NCBI GenBank assembly: GCA_031255495.1 | Contig: JAIRSK010000046.1 | Location: forward strand, 1 to 39,465 | Source of the DNA: Endomicrobiellum devescovinae | GTDB lineage: Bacteria > Elusimicrobiota > Endomicrobiia > Endomicrobiales > Endomicrobiaceae | Direction of reading: 5' to 3' | DNA length: 39,465 nucleotides | Part shown: one piece after another, positions 31,534-38,710 of the stretch | Position numbering within the stretch: position 1 is the stretch's first letter | Layout: every line of letters begins with the position of its first letter | Translations under genes and position numbers: made by a program | The notes under the pieces: model-generated | The model's database searches: none | What the model was told of the DNA's origin: nothing | The model's input: the letters and a program-made list of their open reading frames with translations, nothing else

Positions 31534-31553
31534 ATTCCCGCGAAAGCGGGAAT
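31534..31553. repeat. dRS3-like 20-base palindrome
   Basis: The sequence ATTCCCGC-GAAA-GCGGGAAT is a perfect 8-base stem with a GAAA loop, much richer in G+C than its surroundings. It fits the ATTCCC-N8-GGGAAT pattern of the neisserial dRS3 repeat and of the widespread GTCATTCCCGCG-type elements of other bacteria; the GTCAT word is present upstream at 31526-31530, separated by three bases. Only one copy is in this window. It may also act as a weak terminator for purQ, though only a short T stretch follows. Confidence 0.65.
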
Positions 31554-31578
31554 CTAATTTTATAAGAAAAAGGATAGC

Positions 31579-33600
31579 ATGAAAAATTTTAAATCGTTAT
31601 TTTCTAAATGGATCTCTCTTAATCTTATATTTCTAATACTTATGTCGGCGTTAAGATTTATATTTTTTAAATACTACGGCAAAGGTATAAATTTTGATGG
31701 TTTTGGATTAGATATAGTGAGAGCATTTTTCTTAGGCGTACGATACGATTTGGCAGTTTTGGCTTATCTAAATATGCCTGTAACTTTAGCTTTTGTTACG
31801 CTTTTATTTTCTAATAAAGAAGGGTTCTACAACAAAATCAGTCGTTATGTGGCATTTTATTATACTATTGCAGTGGGAAGTTTATTTGTTTTACTTGGAA
31901 TAGATTTCTGCTATTATTCGTATTTTCAAAATCATCTAAATATTATGGTTTTTGGGCTGTTTGAAGATGATACAAGTGCTTTAATATCAACGCTGGCTGA
32001 AAATTATAATATGTTTTTGGTTATAGGTAGTTTCATTTTATCATACATTCTAACTTTTGTTGTTTCAAAATTTATATTGAAGTTTAAATATAAAAACATT
32101 TCCGAAAATAAAAAGAAGGTTTCAGTTTCAAAAATACTAATTGCGATTTTGATGATAACAGTTAATTTTATAGCTGCTAGAGGATCGTTTGGAATTTTTC
32201 CTTTAGGCATGGATGATGCTCAAGTTTCATTGAATACATTTTTAAATAAAGTAGCAATAAATGGGGTCTATACGCTGCAAGAAGCGATAGAAGTTAAAAA
32301 TAAGCAGAAAGATTTTGATTATGCCGCTAAGACAGGTTACAAAGGAAATATCAGGCGCGCTTTTGCTGATTATTTAAATTTAGACATTAACCAGATACCT
32401 GAACAACCAGAACAATCTTTAATCAATTATACTCGGCGTAACGAAAAAATTGAAAATATCAAACCTAATGTAATTTTTATTATGGTTGAAAGTTTTGGTT
32501 CTGGGCTTATAAGATACAATTCTAAAATATTTAATATTTTAGGTGAAATGAAAAAACATCTTGATGAGGATATTGTTTTTTATAATTTCCTTCCAGCTCA
32601 TGTAGGCACCATTGGCAGCCTTGAGGGAGCGATGACAAATGTGGCAAGGTGCTCTAATTCGTGGTACATAGCGCAGTCAAAATATGCTTATAAAAAATAT
32701 GATTTTGCCGGACCGGTTCCATATAAGAAAAATAACTATGAAACAACATTTATATACGGTGGCAATACTGGTTGGAGAAACATAGGCAATTTTATGCCGA
32801 GTTTGGAATTTGACAATGTTCTTGGTGAAGCAAGTATGAGCAATTCTTATCCACGCAATCAATGGGGAGTGTATGACGAAGATTTATTTGGGTATTTATT
32901 TGAAATTTTAAGTAAAGATAATAAAAGAAAATTTATTTATGTAATGACTACTACCAACCATCCGCCGTATTCTCTACCTGACAATTACAAAGTTATGCCT
33001 ATTAAAATTCCAAAAGAGTTGGAGCAGAATATTGTAAACAAAAGTTTAGCCCAAAAGAGACTTGCTGTTTATCAGTATTCAAATGAGATGCTTGGCAGAT
33101 TTATAACAAAGATAAAAAATTCAAAATATGCAAGCAATACAATCATAGCTGTTACAGGCGATCACAATTTTATGGATTGTTTGTCATACCCTAATGAAAG
33201 ACTTTTAGACGCTTTGAGTGTCCCTTTCTATTTGTATATCCCAAAGGATATTAAACCATTAAATATAGATGTTTCTGTTTTTGGCTCGCATTTAGACATA
33301 ATGCCTACGCTTTATGATATTTCCCTGTCAAACAGCGAATATATGGCTATGGGGCAAAGTCTTATTTCAGATAAAGCTAAAAATAATATTATCTCTATAG
33401 ACAATGGAGTAATAATGAGCAATAAAGGTGTCGTTGAGTACAATTTTTTTAGTGAAGATTTTTCATGTTCTGTTTGGAATAAAAATAAATATAGAGAACT
33501 TCTTCCTTATTCCGATACGCTTTGGGCTAATAACATGATTAAACATTATCTGTCTGGAATAGCAATTTCAGAATACCTAATAAAAAACACAGAAAAGTAA
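31579..33600 (+). CDS. LtaS/MdoB-like phosphoglycerol-transferase-type membrane enzyme (copy 2)
   Basis: A 673-residue paralogue of the enzyme at 22566, with five hydrophobic helices in about residues 10-205 and an extracytoplasmic sulfatase-fold domain (about 295-650). The metal Glu is Glu304 in IFIMVESFG, the probable nucleophile Thr344 in AHVGTIGSLEG, and GDHN (Asp528, His529) is intact, so it should be active. The two paralogues share RYDLAVLAYLN/RFDLSILAYIN, FEDDT/FDDDT and ARGSFGIFPLG-like blocks. Substrate unknown: glycerol-phosphate polymer, or phospho-substituent transfer to an envelope glycan. AAGGA precedes the ATG. It has no metabolic link to the purine genes around it. Confidence 0.82.
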   Translation: MKNFKSLFSKWISLNLIFLILMSALRFIFFKYYGKGINFDGFGLDIVRAFFLGVRYDLAVLAYLNMPVTLAFVTLLFSNKEGFYNKISRYVAFYYTIAVGSLFVLLGIDFCYYSYFQNHLNIMVFGLFEDDTSALISTLAENYNMFLVIGSFILSYILTFVVSKFILKFKYKNISENKKKVSVSKILIAILMITVNFIAARGSFGIFPLGMDDAQVSLNTFLNKVAINGVYTLQEAIEVKNKQKDFDYAAKTGYKGNIRRAFADYLNLDINQIPEQPEQSLINYTRRNEKIENIKPNVIFIMVESFGSGLIRYNSKIFNILGEMKKHLDEDIVFYNFLPAHVGTIGSLEGAMTNVARCSNSWYIAQSKYAYKKYDFAGPVPYKKNNYETTFIYGGNTGWRNIGNFMPSLEFDNVLGEASMSNSYPRNQWGVYDEDLFGYLFEILSKDNKRKFIYVMTTTNHPPYSLPDNYKVMPIKIPKELEQNIVNKSLAQKRLAVYQYSNEMLGRFITKIKNSKYASNTIIAVTGDHNFMDCLSYPNERLLDALSVPFYLYIPKDIKPLNIDVSVFGSHLDIMPTLYDISLSNSEYMAMGQSLISDKAKNNIISIDNGVIMSNKGVVEYNFFSEDFSCSVWNKNKYRELLPYSDTLWANNMIKHYLSGIAISEYLIKNTEK

Positions 33601-33703
33601 AAAAGATAACTTTTCTACGAAATGCATACGCAACTCATTTAAGCCCTTGGATAGCTAATTAATAATCCAAAATTAAAGAAATAATAGGGTACAATTGTAT
33701 TCG

Positions 33704-33732
33704 TTGCCATTAAATGCATTATTTTGTAAAAT
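33704..33732 (+). promoter_or_regulatory. sigma70-type promoter before the small Cys protein and purD
   Basis: TTGCCA (33704-33709), 17 bases, then TAAAAT (33727-33732), each five of six to consensus. Transcription would begin near 33739, about 40 bases before the ATG at 33779. This would let the second half of the pur/pyr cluster be expressed apart from the LtaS-like gene. The remaining 33601-33703 holds only a weak A+T hairpin across the LtaS-like stop (33591-33598 with 33609-33616). Confidence 0.55.
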
Positions 33733-33778
33733 TTATTCAGCTCATTAGGTTCAAAATTTTGTAAAAAAGGCGGGCAAA

Positions 33779-34090
33779 ATGGGTTATTGCGTAAACTGTC
33801 TTTACCAAGGAGACAATAGTCTTGACGAACAAGGAAACGGCAGAATTTTCTGTATGGTAAAAAGAAAATGGGTAACTGAAAATTATTCATGCGGATATTT
33901 TTCAGAATATGCCGATTTAAGTAAAGAAATACGCAGTCAATTCGCTCTTGAGGTTATAGAAAACTCATTATCTTCAAGCAAAACAAGCAAAGTTGTTAAT
34001 CAATATTGGAAGTCAATACTAATTACATTTATTCTTGCCTTAGCTTCTTTTATTTTAATAGTTAAGTTTTTTGAAAAATATATTTTCTAA
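33779..34090 (+). CDS. Small Cys-rich N-terminal, C-terminally membrane-anchored protein
   Basis: A 103-residue protein that I do not recognise. Residues 1-40 hold four Cys (C4-x2-C7, C25 and C38) in a YCVNCLYQ...FCMVKRKW...YSCGYF arrangement, which suggests a small zinc-binding ribbon or a metal site. A polar linker (about 41-76) leads to one hydrophobic helix (about 78-95, ILITFILALASFILIV) near the C-terminus, so it would be tail-anchored with the Cys part in the cytoplasm. AAGGCGG lies nine bases before the ATG, and a promoter match lies just upstream. purD follows 29 bases after, so it is probably in the same message, but a role in purine synthesis is not implied. Confidence 0.68.
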   Translation: MGYCVNCLYQGDNSLDEQGNGRIFCMVKRKWVTENYSCGYFSEYADLSKEIRSQFALEVIENSLSSSKTSKVVNQYWKSILITFILALASFILIVKFFEKYIF

Positions 34091-34119
34091 ATCAAATTTT
34101 TATATAGATGGGAGATTGA

Positions 34120-35403
34120 ATGAAAGTGTTGGTTGTTGGGTCTGGAGGTAGAGAGCATGCTATATGTTGGAAATTTGCAGAAAGTTCTAAGATTGAAAAA
34201 GTATATTGTGCGCCTGGAAATGGTGGAATATCTCAAGTTGCTGAAAATGCAGACATTAGTGCTGATGATTTTAACAAACTCGCTGATTTTGTTAAGGCAA
34301 ACGATATAGATTTTACTTTTGTAGGTCCAGAAGTTCCTTTGTCGTTGGGTATAGTAGATTACTTTAAAGAAAGAGGTTTAAGAATAGTAGGTCCTTCTAA
34401 AGCCGCTGCGAGATTGGAATCAAGCAAGATATACTCAAAAGAGTTTATGTATAAATACGGAATTCCTACGGCGCAATATAATAGTTTTTCAAATGCTGAC
34501 AATGCATTAAAATTCCTTGCAAATTGGGAAGCAAATAAGAAAGTTGTAGTTAAAGCTGATGGTCTTGCCGCAGGCAAAGGTGTTTATATTTGTAGCGGTA
34601 GAGAAGATGCCACAAGTGCCGTTAAACAAATGATGGAGGAAAAAGTTTTAGGAGAAGCAGGAACTAATATAATTATAGAAGAATATATAGACGGACCGGA
34701 ACTTTCATATTTAGTATTTACTGATGGTGAAGCTTATTCTGTTATGCCTGCCTCTCAAGATCACAAAAGAGTAAACGATAACGATAAAGGTCCAAATACT
34801 GGCGGTATGGGTGCTTATGCTCCAGCACCATTAGCTACAGAAGAATTAAATAAGAAAGTTGAAGATACTATAATCCGTAAAGTTATTGATGGAATTAAAG
34901 CAGAGAAACTTGACTATAAGGGTGTTTTGTACGTAGGGATCATTATGAACGGATATAGTCCTTATGTTTTAGAGTTTAATTGTCGTTTTGGAGATCCTGA
35001 AACTCAGGCTGTTCTTCCGCTGCTTGATACAGATTTCGTTGATATTTGCGAAGCAATTTTAGACAAAAATCTTGCAAACTTAAAAATAAATTGGAAAAAA
35101 ATATTTTCAGTTTGTGTAGTTTTGGCTTCAGGAGGATACCCAAGGAGCTTCAAGAAAGGTTTTGAAATAAAAGGTCTTGAGAATATAAGAGACAAAGATA
35201 GTATGGTGTTCCATGCAGGAACGAAATTAGAAAACGGAAAGATTGTTACTTCGGGTGGAAGAGTGTTGAACATTGTTTCAGTCGCTTCTGATATAAAAAG
35301 CGCTATAGACAAAGTTTATTTAAATGTTTCTATGATAAAGTTTGAAGGGATACATTACAGGAAAGATATTGCAGGGAGGGCTTTAAATGGAAAACAGAAC
35401 TGA
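34120..35403 (+). CDS. purD: Phosphoribosylamine-glycine ligase (GAR synthetase)
   Basis: ATP-grasp enzyme joining phosphoribosylamine with glycine. The 427-residue protein starts with the signature VLVVGSGGREHAICWK (3-18), followed by the GPEVPLSLGIVDYF block (about 69-82), the ATP-grasp VVVKADGLAAGKGVYIC (about 146-162), EEYIDGPELSY, the QDHKRVNDNDKGPNTGGMGAY region and EFNCRFGDPETQ (about 287-298) with metal-binding Glu and Asn. Length is standard. GGGAG precedes the ATG by six bases; it overlaps purE by 17 bases. Confidence 0.95.
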   Translation: MKVLVVGSGGREHAICWKFAESSKIEKVYCAPGNGGISQVAENADISADDFNKLADFVKANDIDFTFVGPEVPLSLGIVDYFKERGLRIVGPSKAAARLESSKIYSKEFMYKYGIPTAQYNSFSNADNALKFLANWEANKKVVVKADGLAAGKGVYICSGREDATSAVKQMMEEKVLGEAGTNIIIEEYIDGPELSYLVFTDGEAYSVMPASQDHKRVNDNDKGPNTGGMGAYAPAPLATEELNKKVEDTIIRKVIDGIKAEKLDYKGVLYVGIIMNGYSPYVLEFNCRFGDPETQAVLPLLDTDFVDICEAILDKNLANLKINWKKIFSVCVVLASGGYPRSFKKGFEIKGLENIRDKDSMVFHAGTKLENGKIVTSGGRVLNIVSVASDIKSAIDKVYLNVSMIKFEGIHYRKDIAGRALNGKQN

Positions 35404-35920
35404 TGTGGCAATTATCGCAGGGTCAGGATCTGATTTGGCTTTAGTTGATGAAACAATCAAAGTTTTAGATGAGTTTAAACTTTTTTATAGCGTGAACATA
35501 GCTTCTGCTCACAGAACGGCTGAACATTTAAAGCAGTGCATAAATGGAGCCGAAAGTTCCGGCGCAAAAGTTTTTATAGCAGTGGCTGGTATGTCTGCAG
35601 CTCTTCCGGGAGTTATCGCTTCAGAAACTATTCTCCCGGTAATAGGCGTTCCTGTGGAGTGCAAGCATTTGGCAGGATTTGATGCTTTGCTGTCCATATC
35701 GCAAATGCCTAAAGGTGTACCTGTGGCTACTGTTGCAGTAGGAAAAGCGGGAGCTATAAATGCAGCGATTTTAGCAGTTCAAATAATTGCAGTAGCTAAC
35801 GACGACTTGAAAGCAAAATTAAAATCTTACAAAATAAAACTTGCTGAGCTTGTAGTAAAAGAAGATCTTAAACTTCAAAAAGACGGTTTTAAAAAATATA
35901 TAACAGGTTTGAAAAAATAA
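35387..35920 (+). CDS. purE: N5-carboxyaminoimidazole ribonucleotide mutase PurE
   Basis: A 177-residue PurE that makes CAIR in purine synthesis, feeding PurC. Marks are AGSGSDLALVD (11-21, phosphate site), ASAHRTAEH (about 40-48, with catalytic His), AVAGMSAALPGVIA (about 64-77) and MPKGVPVATVAVGKAGAINAA (about 107-127, last part given only as key residues). The MPxGVPVATVA and GAINAA blocks fit class I (N5-CAIR mutase) better than class II, which would call for a PurK elsewhere. GGGAGGG lies six bases upstream, inside purD. pyrR begins one base after its stop. Confidence 0.92.
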   Translation: MENRTDVAIIAGSGSDLALVDETIKVLDEFKLFYSVNIASAHRTAEHLKQCINGAESSGAKVFIAVAGMSAALPGVIASETILPVIGVPVECKHLAGFDALLSISQMPKGVPVATVAVGKAGAINAAILAVQIIAVANDDLKAKLKSYKIKLAELVVKEDLKLQKDGFKKYITGLKK

Positions 35921-35921
35921 A

Positions 35922-36452
35922 ATGGCAGAAATTATATTAGATTCTAATGCCTTTCAAGATGCGCTAAGGACAATTTCTACAGAAATTTTTGCTGACAATC
36001 GCAATATAAGCGATTTTGCTGTTGTTGGCATACAAAGCAAAGGAGTGTTTCTTGCAAAGAGGATCATTTCTGAAATTGCAAAGCTTTCCAGTGTAAAAGA
36101 GTCTGAAATTCTGTTTGGAACTTTAGATATTACCCTTCACAGAGATGATCTTGATGACTTTGAATCTGACATGCCTATAATAAAAGATACGGTTATACCA
36201 TTTGATTTAAACAGAAAAAATATAATTTTGGTTGACGATGTCCTTTTTACGGGGAGAACGGTAAGAGCCGCTTTAGATGTTCTTACAGATTTTGGCAGAC
36301 CAAAATCTATTCAGCTTGCGGTTTTAGTTGATAGAGGTTTTAGGGAACTACCTATAGAGGCTAAATACGTTGGAGTTAAATACGAAACAAAAAAATTCAT
36401 AAAAGTTGATTGTAAGGAAATAAACGGCGAAGATAAAGTCCTTGTAAGTTAG
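35922..36452 (+). CDS. pyrR: PyrR: pyrimidine operon regulator / uracil phosphoribosyltransferase
   Basis: A 176-residue type I phosphoribosyltransferase of the PyrR family. The PRPP-binding loop is ILVDDVLFTGRTVRAA (about 104-119); GTLDITLHRDDL (about 66-77) and LVDRGFRELP (about 138-147) are further PyrR marks. In Firmicutes PyrR binds pyr mRNA leaders and also has UPRTase activity; here no PyrR-binding loop is recognised before pyrR or in the 52-base gap to pyrB, so it may act on RNA elsewhere or only as an enzyme. One base separates it from purE, which ties the purine and pyrimidine genes in one unit. Confidence 0.9.
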   Translation: MAEIILDSNAFQDALRTISTEIFADNRNISDFAVVGIQSKGVFLAKRIISEIAKLSSVKESEILFGTLDITLHRDDLDDFESDMPIIKDTVIPFDLNRKNIILVDDVLFTGRTVRAALDVLTDFGRPKSIQLAVLVDRGFRELPIEAKYVGVKYETKKFIKVDCKEINGEDKVLVS

Positions 36453-36504
36453 CGGTTGCCAAATGCGATCTTAAAGAGAAACGATATAAACATAAGGAGC
36501 AAAG

Positions 36505-37440
36505 ATGTCCCTTAACTGCAAAGACTTGCTTGGTCTTGAGCATCTGGATAAAAAAGACTTACAGACAATTTTAAACGCAGTAAAACCCTTTAAAAGTCTT
36601 TTCACTAGATCTGTTAAAAAAGCTCCAACTTTGATTGGCAAGACAGTAGTAACGCTTTTTTACGAACCTTCAACTCGCACAAGAAATTCTTTTGAAATTG
36701 CTGCAAAAAGGCTTTCAGCAGATGTCGTAAATATTGCGGTTAGTACTTCAAGCGTAGTTAAAGGCGAAAGTCTAATAGATACAGGCAAAACGCTTGAAGC
36801 TATGAAAGCTGATTATATAATTATCAGGCATTCGCTAGCTGGAGCCCCGAATATTCTGGCAAGAAATCTTAACGCTTCAGTAATAAATGCAGGTGATGGT
36901 TTTCACGAGCACCCAACTCAAGGGCTTCTTGATTTATATACGATATATGATAAAAAGAAAAAAATTGAAGGCTTAAAAGTGCTCCTTGTCGGCGATATTG
37001 TTCATTCAAGAGTTGCAAAATCTAATATTTGGGCATTAACTAAAATGGGTGCTGAAGTTGCAGTGTCGGGACCGCCAACTTTAATCCCTGAAAATATAAA
37101 AGATTTGGGTGTAAAAATATATTACGATTTAGACGAGGCAGTAAAAAAAGCCGATGTAGTAAACATCTTAAGAATACAGCTTGAACGCCAGCAAGAAAAT
37201 TTGTTCCCGTCAGTTCACGAGTATGTAGAATTATACCAACTAACAAAAGAAAGGCTTAGCAAAGCAAAACCAGAAGTTTTAATTATGCATCCTGGACCTA
37301 TGAATAGAGGTATAGAAATTTCTTCCGAAGTAGCTGACAGTCCAAATGCGGTAATCAACGAGCAAGTAACAAATGGCATAGCCGTCAGAATGGCAGTTTT
37401 ATATCTTTTAAAAAAGAGGAAAAATGCGTCATCAAATTAA
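36505..37440 (+). CDS. pyrB: Aspartate carbamoyltransferase catalytic subunit
   Basis: Second step of pyrimidine synthesis: carbamoyl phosphate plus aspartate. The 311-residue protein has FYEPSTRTRNSFE with the carbamoyl-phosphate loop (Ser56, Thr57, Arg58, Thr59), VVKGES (about 89-94), the HEHPTQGLLD motif (about 131-140), VGDIVHSRVAKSN and MHPGPMNRGIEI near the C-terminus. Length is typical of unregulated class B/C catalytic chains. No pyrI regulatory subunit is seen. AAGGAGC is 5 bases before the ATG; it overlaps pyrC by 17 bases. Confidence 0.95.
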   Translation: MSLNCKDLLGLEHLDKKDLQTILNAVKPFKSLFTRSVKKAPTLIGKTVVTLFYEPSTRTRNSFEIAAKRLSADVVNIAVSTSSVVKGESLIDTGKTLEAMKADYIIIRHSLAGAPNILARNLNASVINAGDGFHEHPTQGLLDLYTIYDKKKKIEGLKVLLVGDIVHSRVAKSNIWALTKMGAEVAVSGPPTLIPENIKDLGVKIYYDLDEAVKKADVVNILRIQLERQQENLFPSVHEYVELYQLTKERLSKAKPEVLIMHPGPMNRGIEISSEVADSPNAVINEQVTNGIAVRMAVLYLLKKRKNASSN

Positions 37441-38695
37441 AAATATAAGAATTGTTGATCCGTCGCAGAATAAAGATGTTGTCAGTGATATTTTAATTGA
37501 AAACGGTAAAATAGTTTCAAAGTTCTCTGAAGACGGCAAGAGTGAAATTATTGACGGAAGTGGTAAAATTGCAGTGCCGGGTCTAATAGACGTCCATGCT
37601 CACTTGAGAGAACCGGGGCAAGAGGATAAAGAGACAATTTATACAGGCACGCGGTCAGCTGCAAAAGGTGGAATTACTACTGTTTTATGCATGCCTAATA
37701 CTAAACCTCCGATAGACAATGCTCCGACTGTTGAATTTATTATCTTCAAAGCTCAGAAAGAAGGAATTGTAAACGTTTTTCCCATAGGGTGCGCAACAAA
37801 AGGTTCTTTAGGAGTTGAACTTTCAGAAATTGGAGTTTTAAAGAAAGCTGGCATTGTTGCTGTAAGCGACGATGGTCTTCCTATAAGAAGCTCTCAGATA
37901 ATGCGCAGAACTTTAGAATATACCAAGATGTTTAAACTTCCTGTTATTTCCCATAGCGAAGATAAGGAACTTAGCAAAAATGGATCAATGAATGAAGGCA
38001 AAAATTCAATGATATTGGGATTTAGAGGGATACCAAGGCAGGCTGAAGAAATCATGATAAGTCGCGATATAATGCTTGCTGAGCTTACGGGCGGTTATCT
38101 GCATATAGCCCATGTTTCAACTGAAGGTTCTGTTGATTTAGTAAGACAAGCTAAAAAGAAAGGTATAAAAGTTACTGCTGAAACTTGTCCTCATTATTTT
38201 ACGCTTACTGACGATATTGTTAAAGTATATGATGCCAATACTAAAATGAATCCTCCTTTAAGAGAAAAAAGAGATGTAGAAGCTATCAAAAAAGGGCTAG
38301 CAGATGGCACGATAGACTGTATAGCTACTGATCATGCTCCGCATACGCAGGAAGAAAAAAACAGAGAATTTGATTTAGCTCCTTTTGGCATTATAGGGTT
38401 TGAAACTATGTTAAGTTTGGTTTTAAACGAGCTTGTGAATAATGGAGTTTTAAGTCTTTCTGAAGCTGTTGCCAAGATGACTTTAAATCCTGCAAAAATA
38501 TTTAATCTTACAGGCAGGGGTTCTCTCAAAGAAGGTAGTATTGCCGATATAACAATAATAGATACTAAATATCACTATGATTTTACTAAAGAAAGCATAT
38601 TTTCAAAAAGCAAAAATTCACCTTTTATAGGAAGAAAGTTTAAAGGTGGTGCTGTTATGACTATAGTAGGCGGTAACATAGTCTGGCAGAAATAA
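37424..38695 (+). CDS. pyrC: Dihydroorotase (class I)
   Basis: Zinc amidohydrolase that closes carbamoyl-aspartate to dihydroorotate. The 423-residue protein has the metal site DVHAHLREPG (His58, His60), GGITTVLCMPNT, the HSED and HIAHVSTEGS His ligands, ETCPHYF, and the catalytic DHAPH motif (about 304-308). The length (about 420-430) and the amidohydrolase-type N-terminal sandwich mark class I, as in Aquifex and Bacillus, not the 340-residue E. coli type. In Aquifex such an enzyme works with PyrB. GAGGAAA lies just before the ATG inside the pyrB end. Confidence 0.95.
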   Translation: MRHQIKNIRIVDPSQNKDVVSDILIENGKIVSKFSEDGKSEIIDGSGKIAVPGLIDVHAHLREPGQEDKETIYTGTRSAAKGGITTVLCMPNTKPPIDNAPTVEFIIFKAQKEGIVNVFPIGCATKGSLGVELSEIGVLKKAGIVAVSDDGLPIRSSQIMRRTLEYTKMFKLPVISHSEDKELSKNGSMNEGKNSMILGFRGIPRQAEEIMISRDIMLAELTGGYLHIAHVSTEGSVDLVRQAKKKGIKVTAETCPHYFTLTDDIVKVYDANTKMNPPLREKRDVEAIKKGLADGTIDCIATDHAPHTQEEKNREFDLAPFGIIGFETMLSLVLNELVNNGVLSLSEAVAKMTLNPAKIFNLTGRGSLKEGSIADITIIDTKYHYDFTKESIFSKSKNSPFIGRKFKGGAVMTIVGGNIVWQK

Positions 38696-38710
38696 TAACG
38701 AGGATTAAGA

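Noticed and set aside
33591..33616. Hairpin at the end of the second LtaS-like gene as a terminator
   Set aside because: The stem is eight A/T-rich pairs with a ten-base loop and no T run follows.
33640..33660. Repeat of the AAGCCCTTG word also found in the 20806-20839 hairpin
   Set aside because: Only about ten bases match and the second site has no stem, so it is likely chance.
36453..36504. PyrR-binding attenuator before pyrB
   Set aside because: The 52-base gap has no recognisable binding-loop consensus or anti-terminator/terminator pair.
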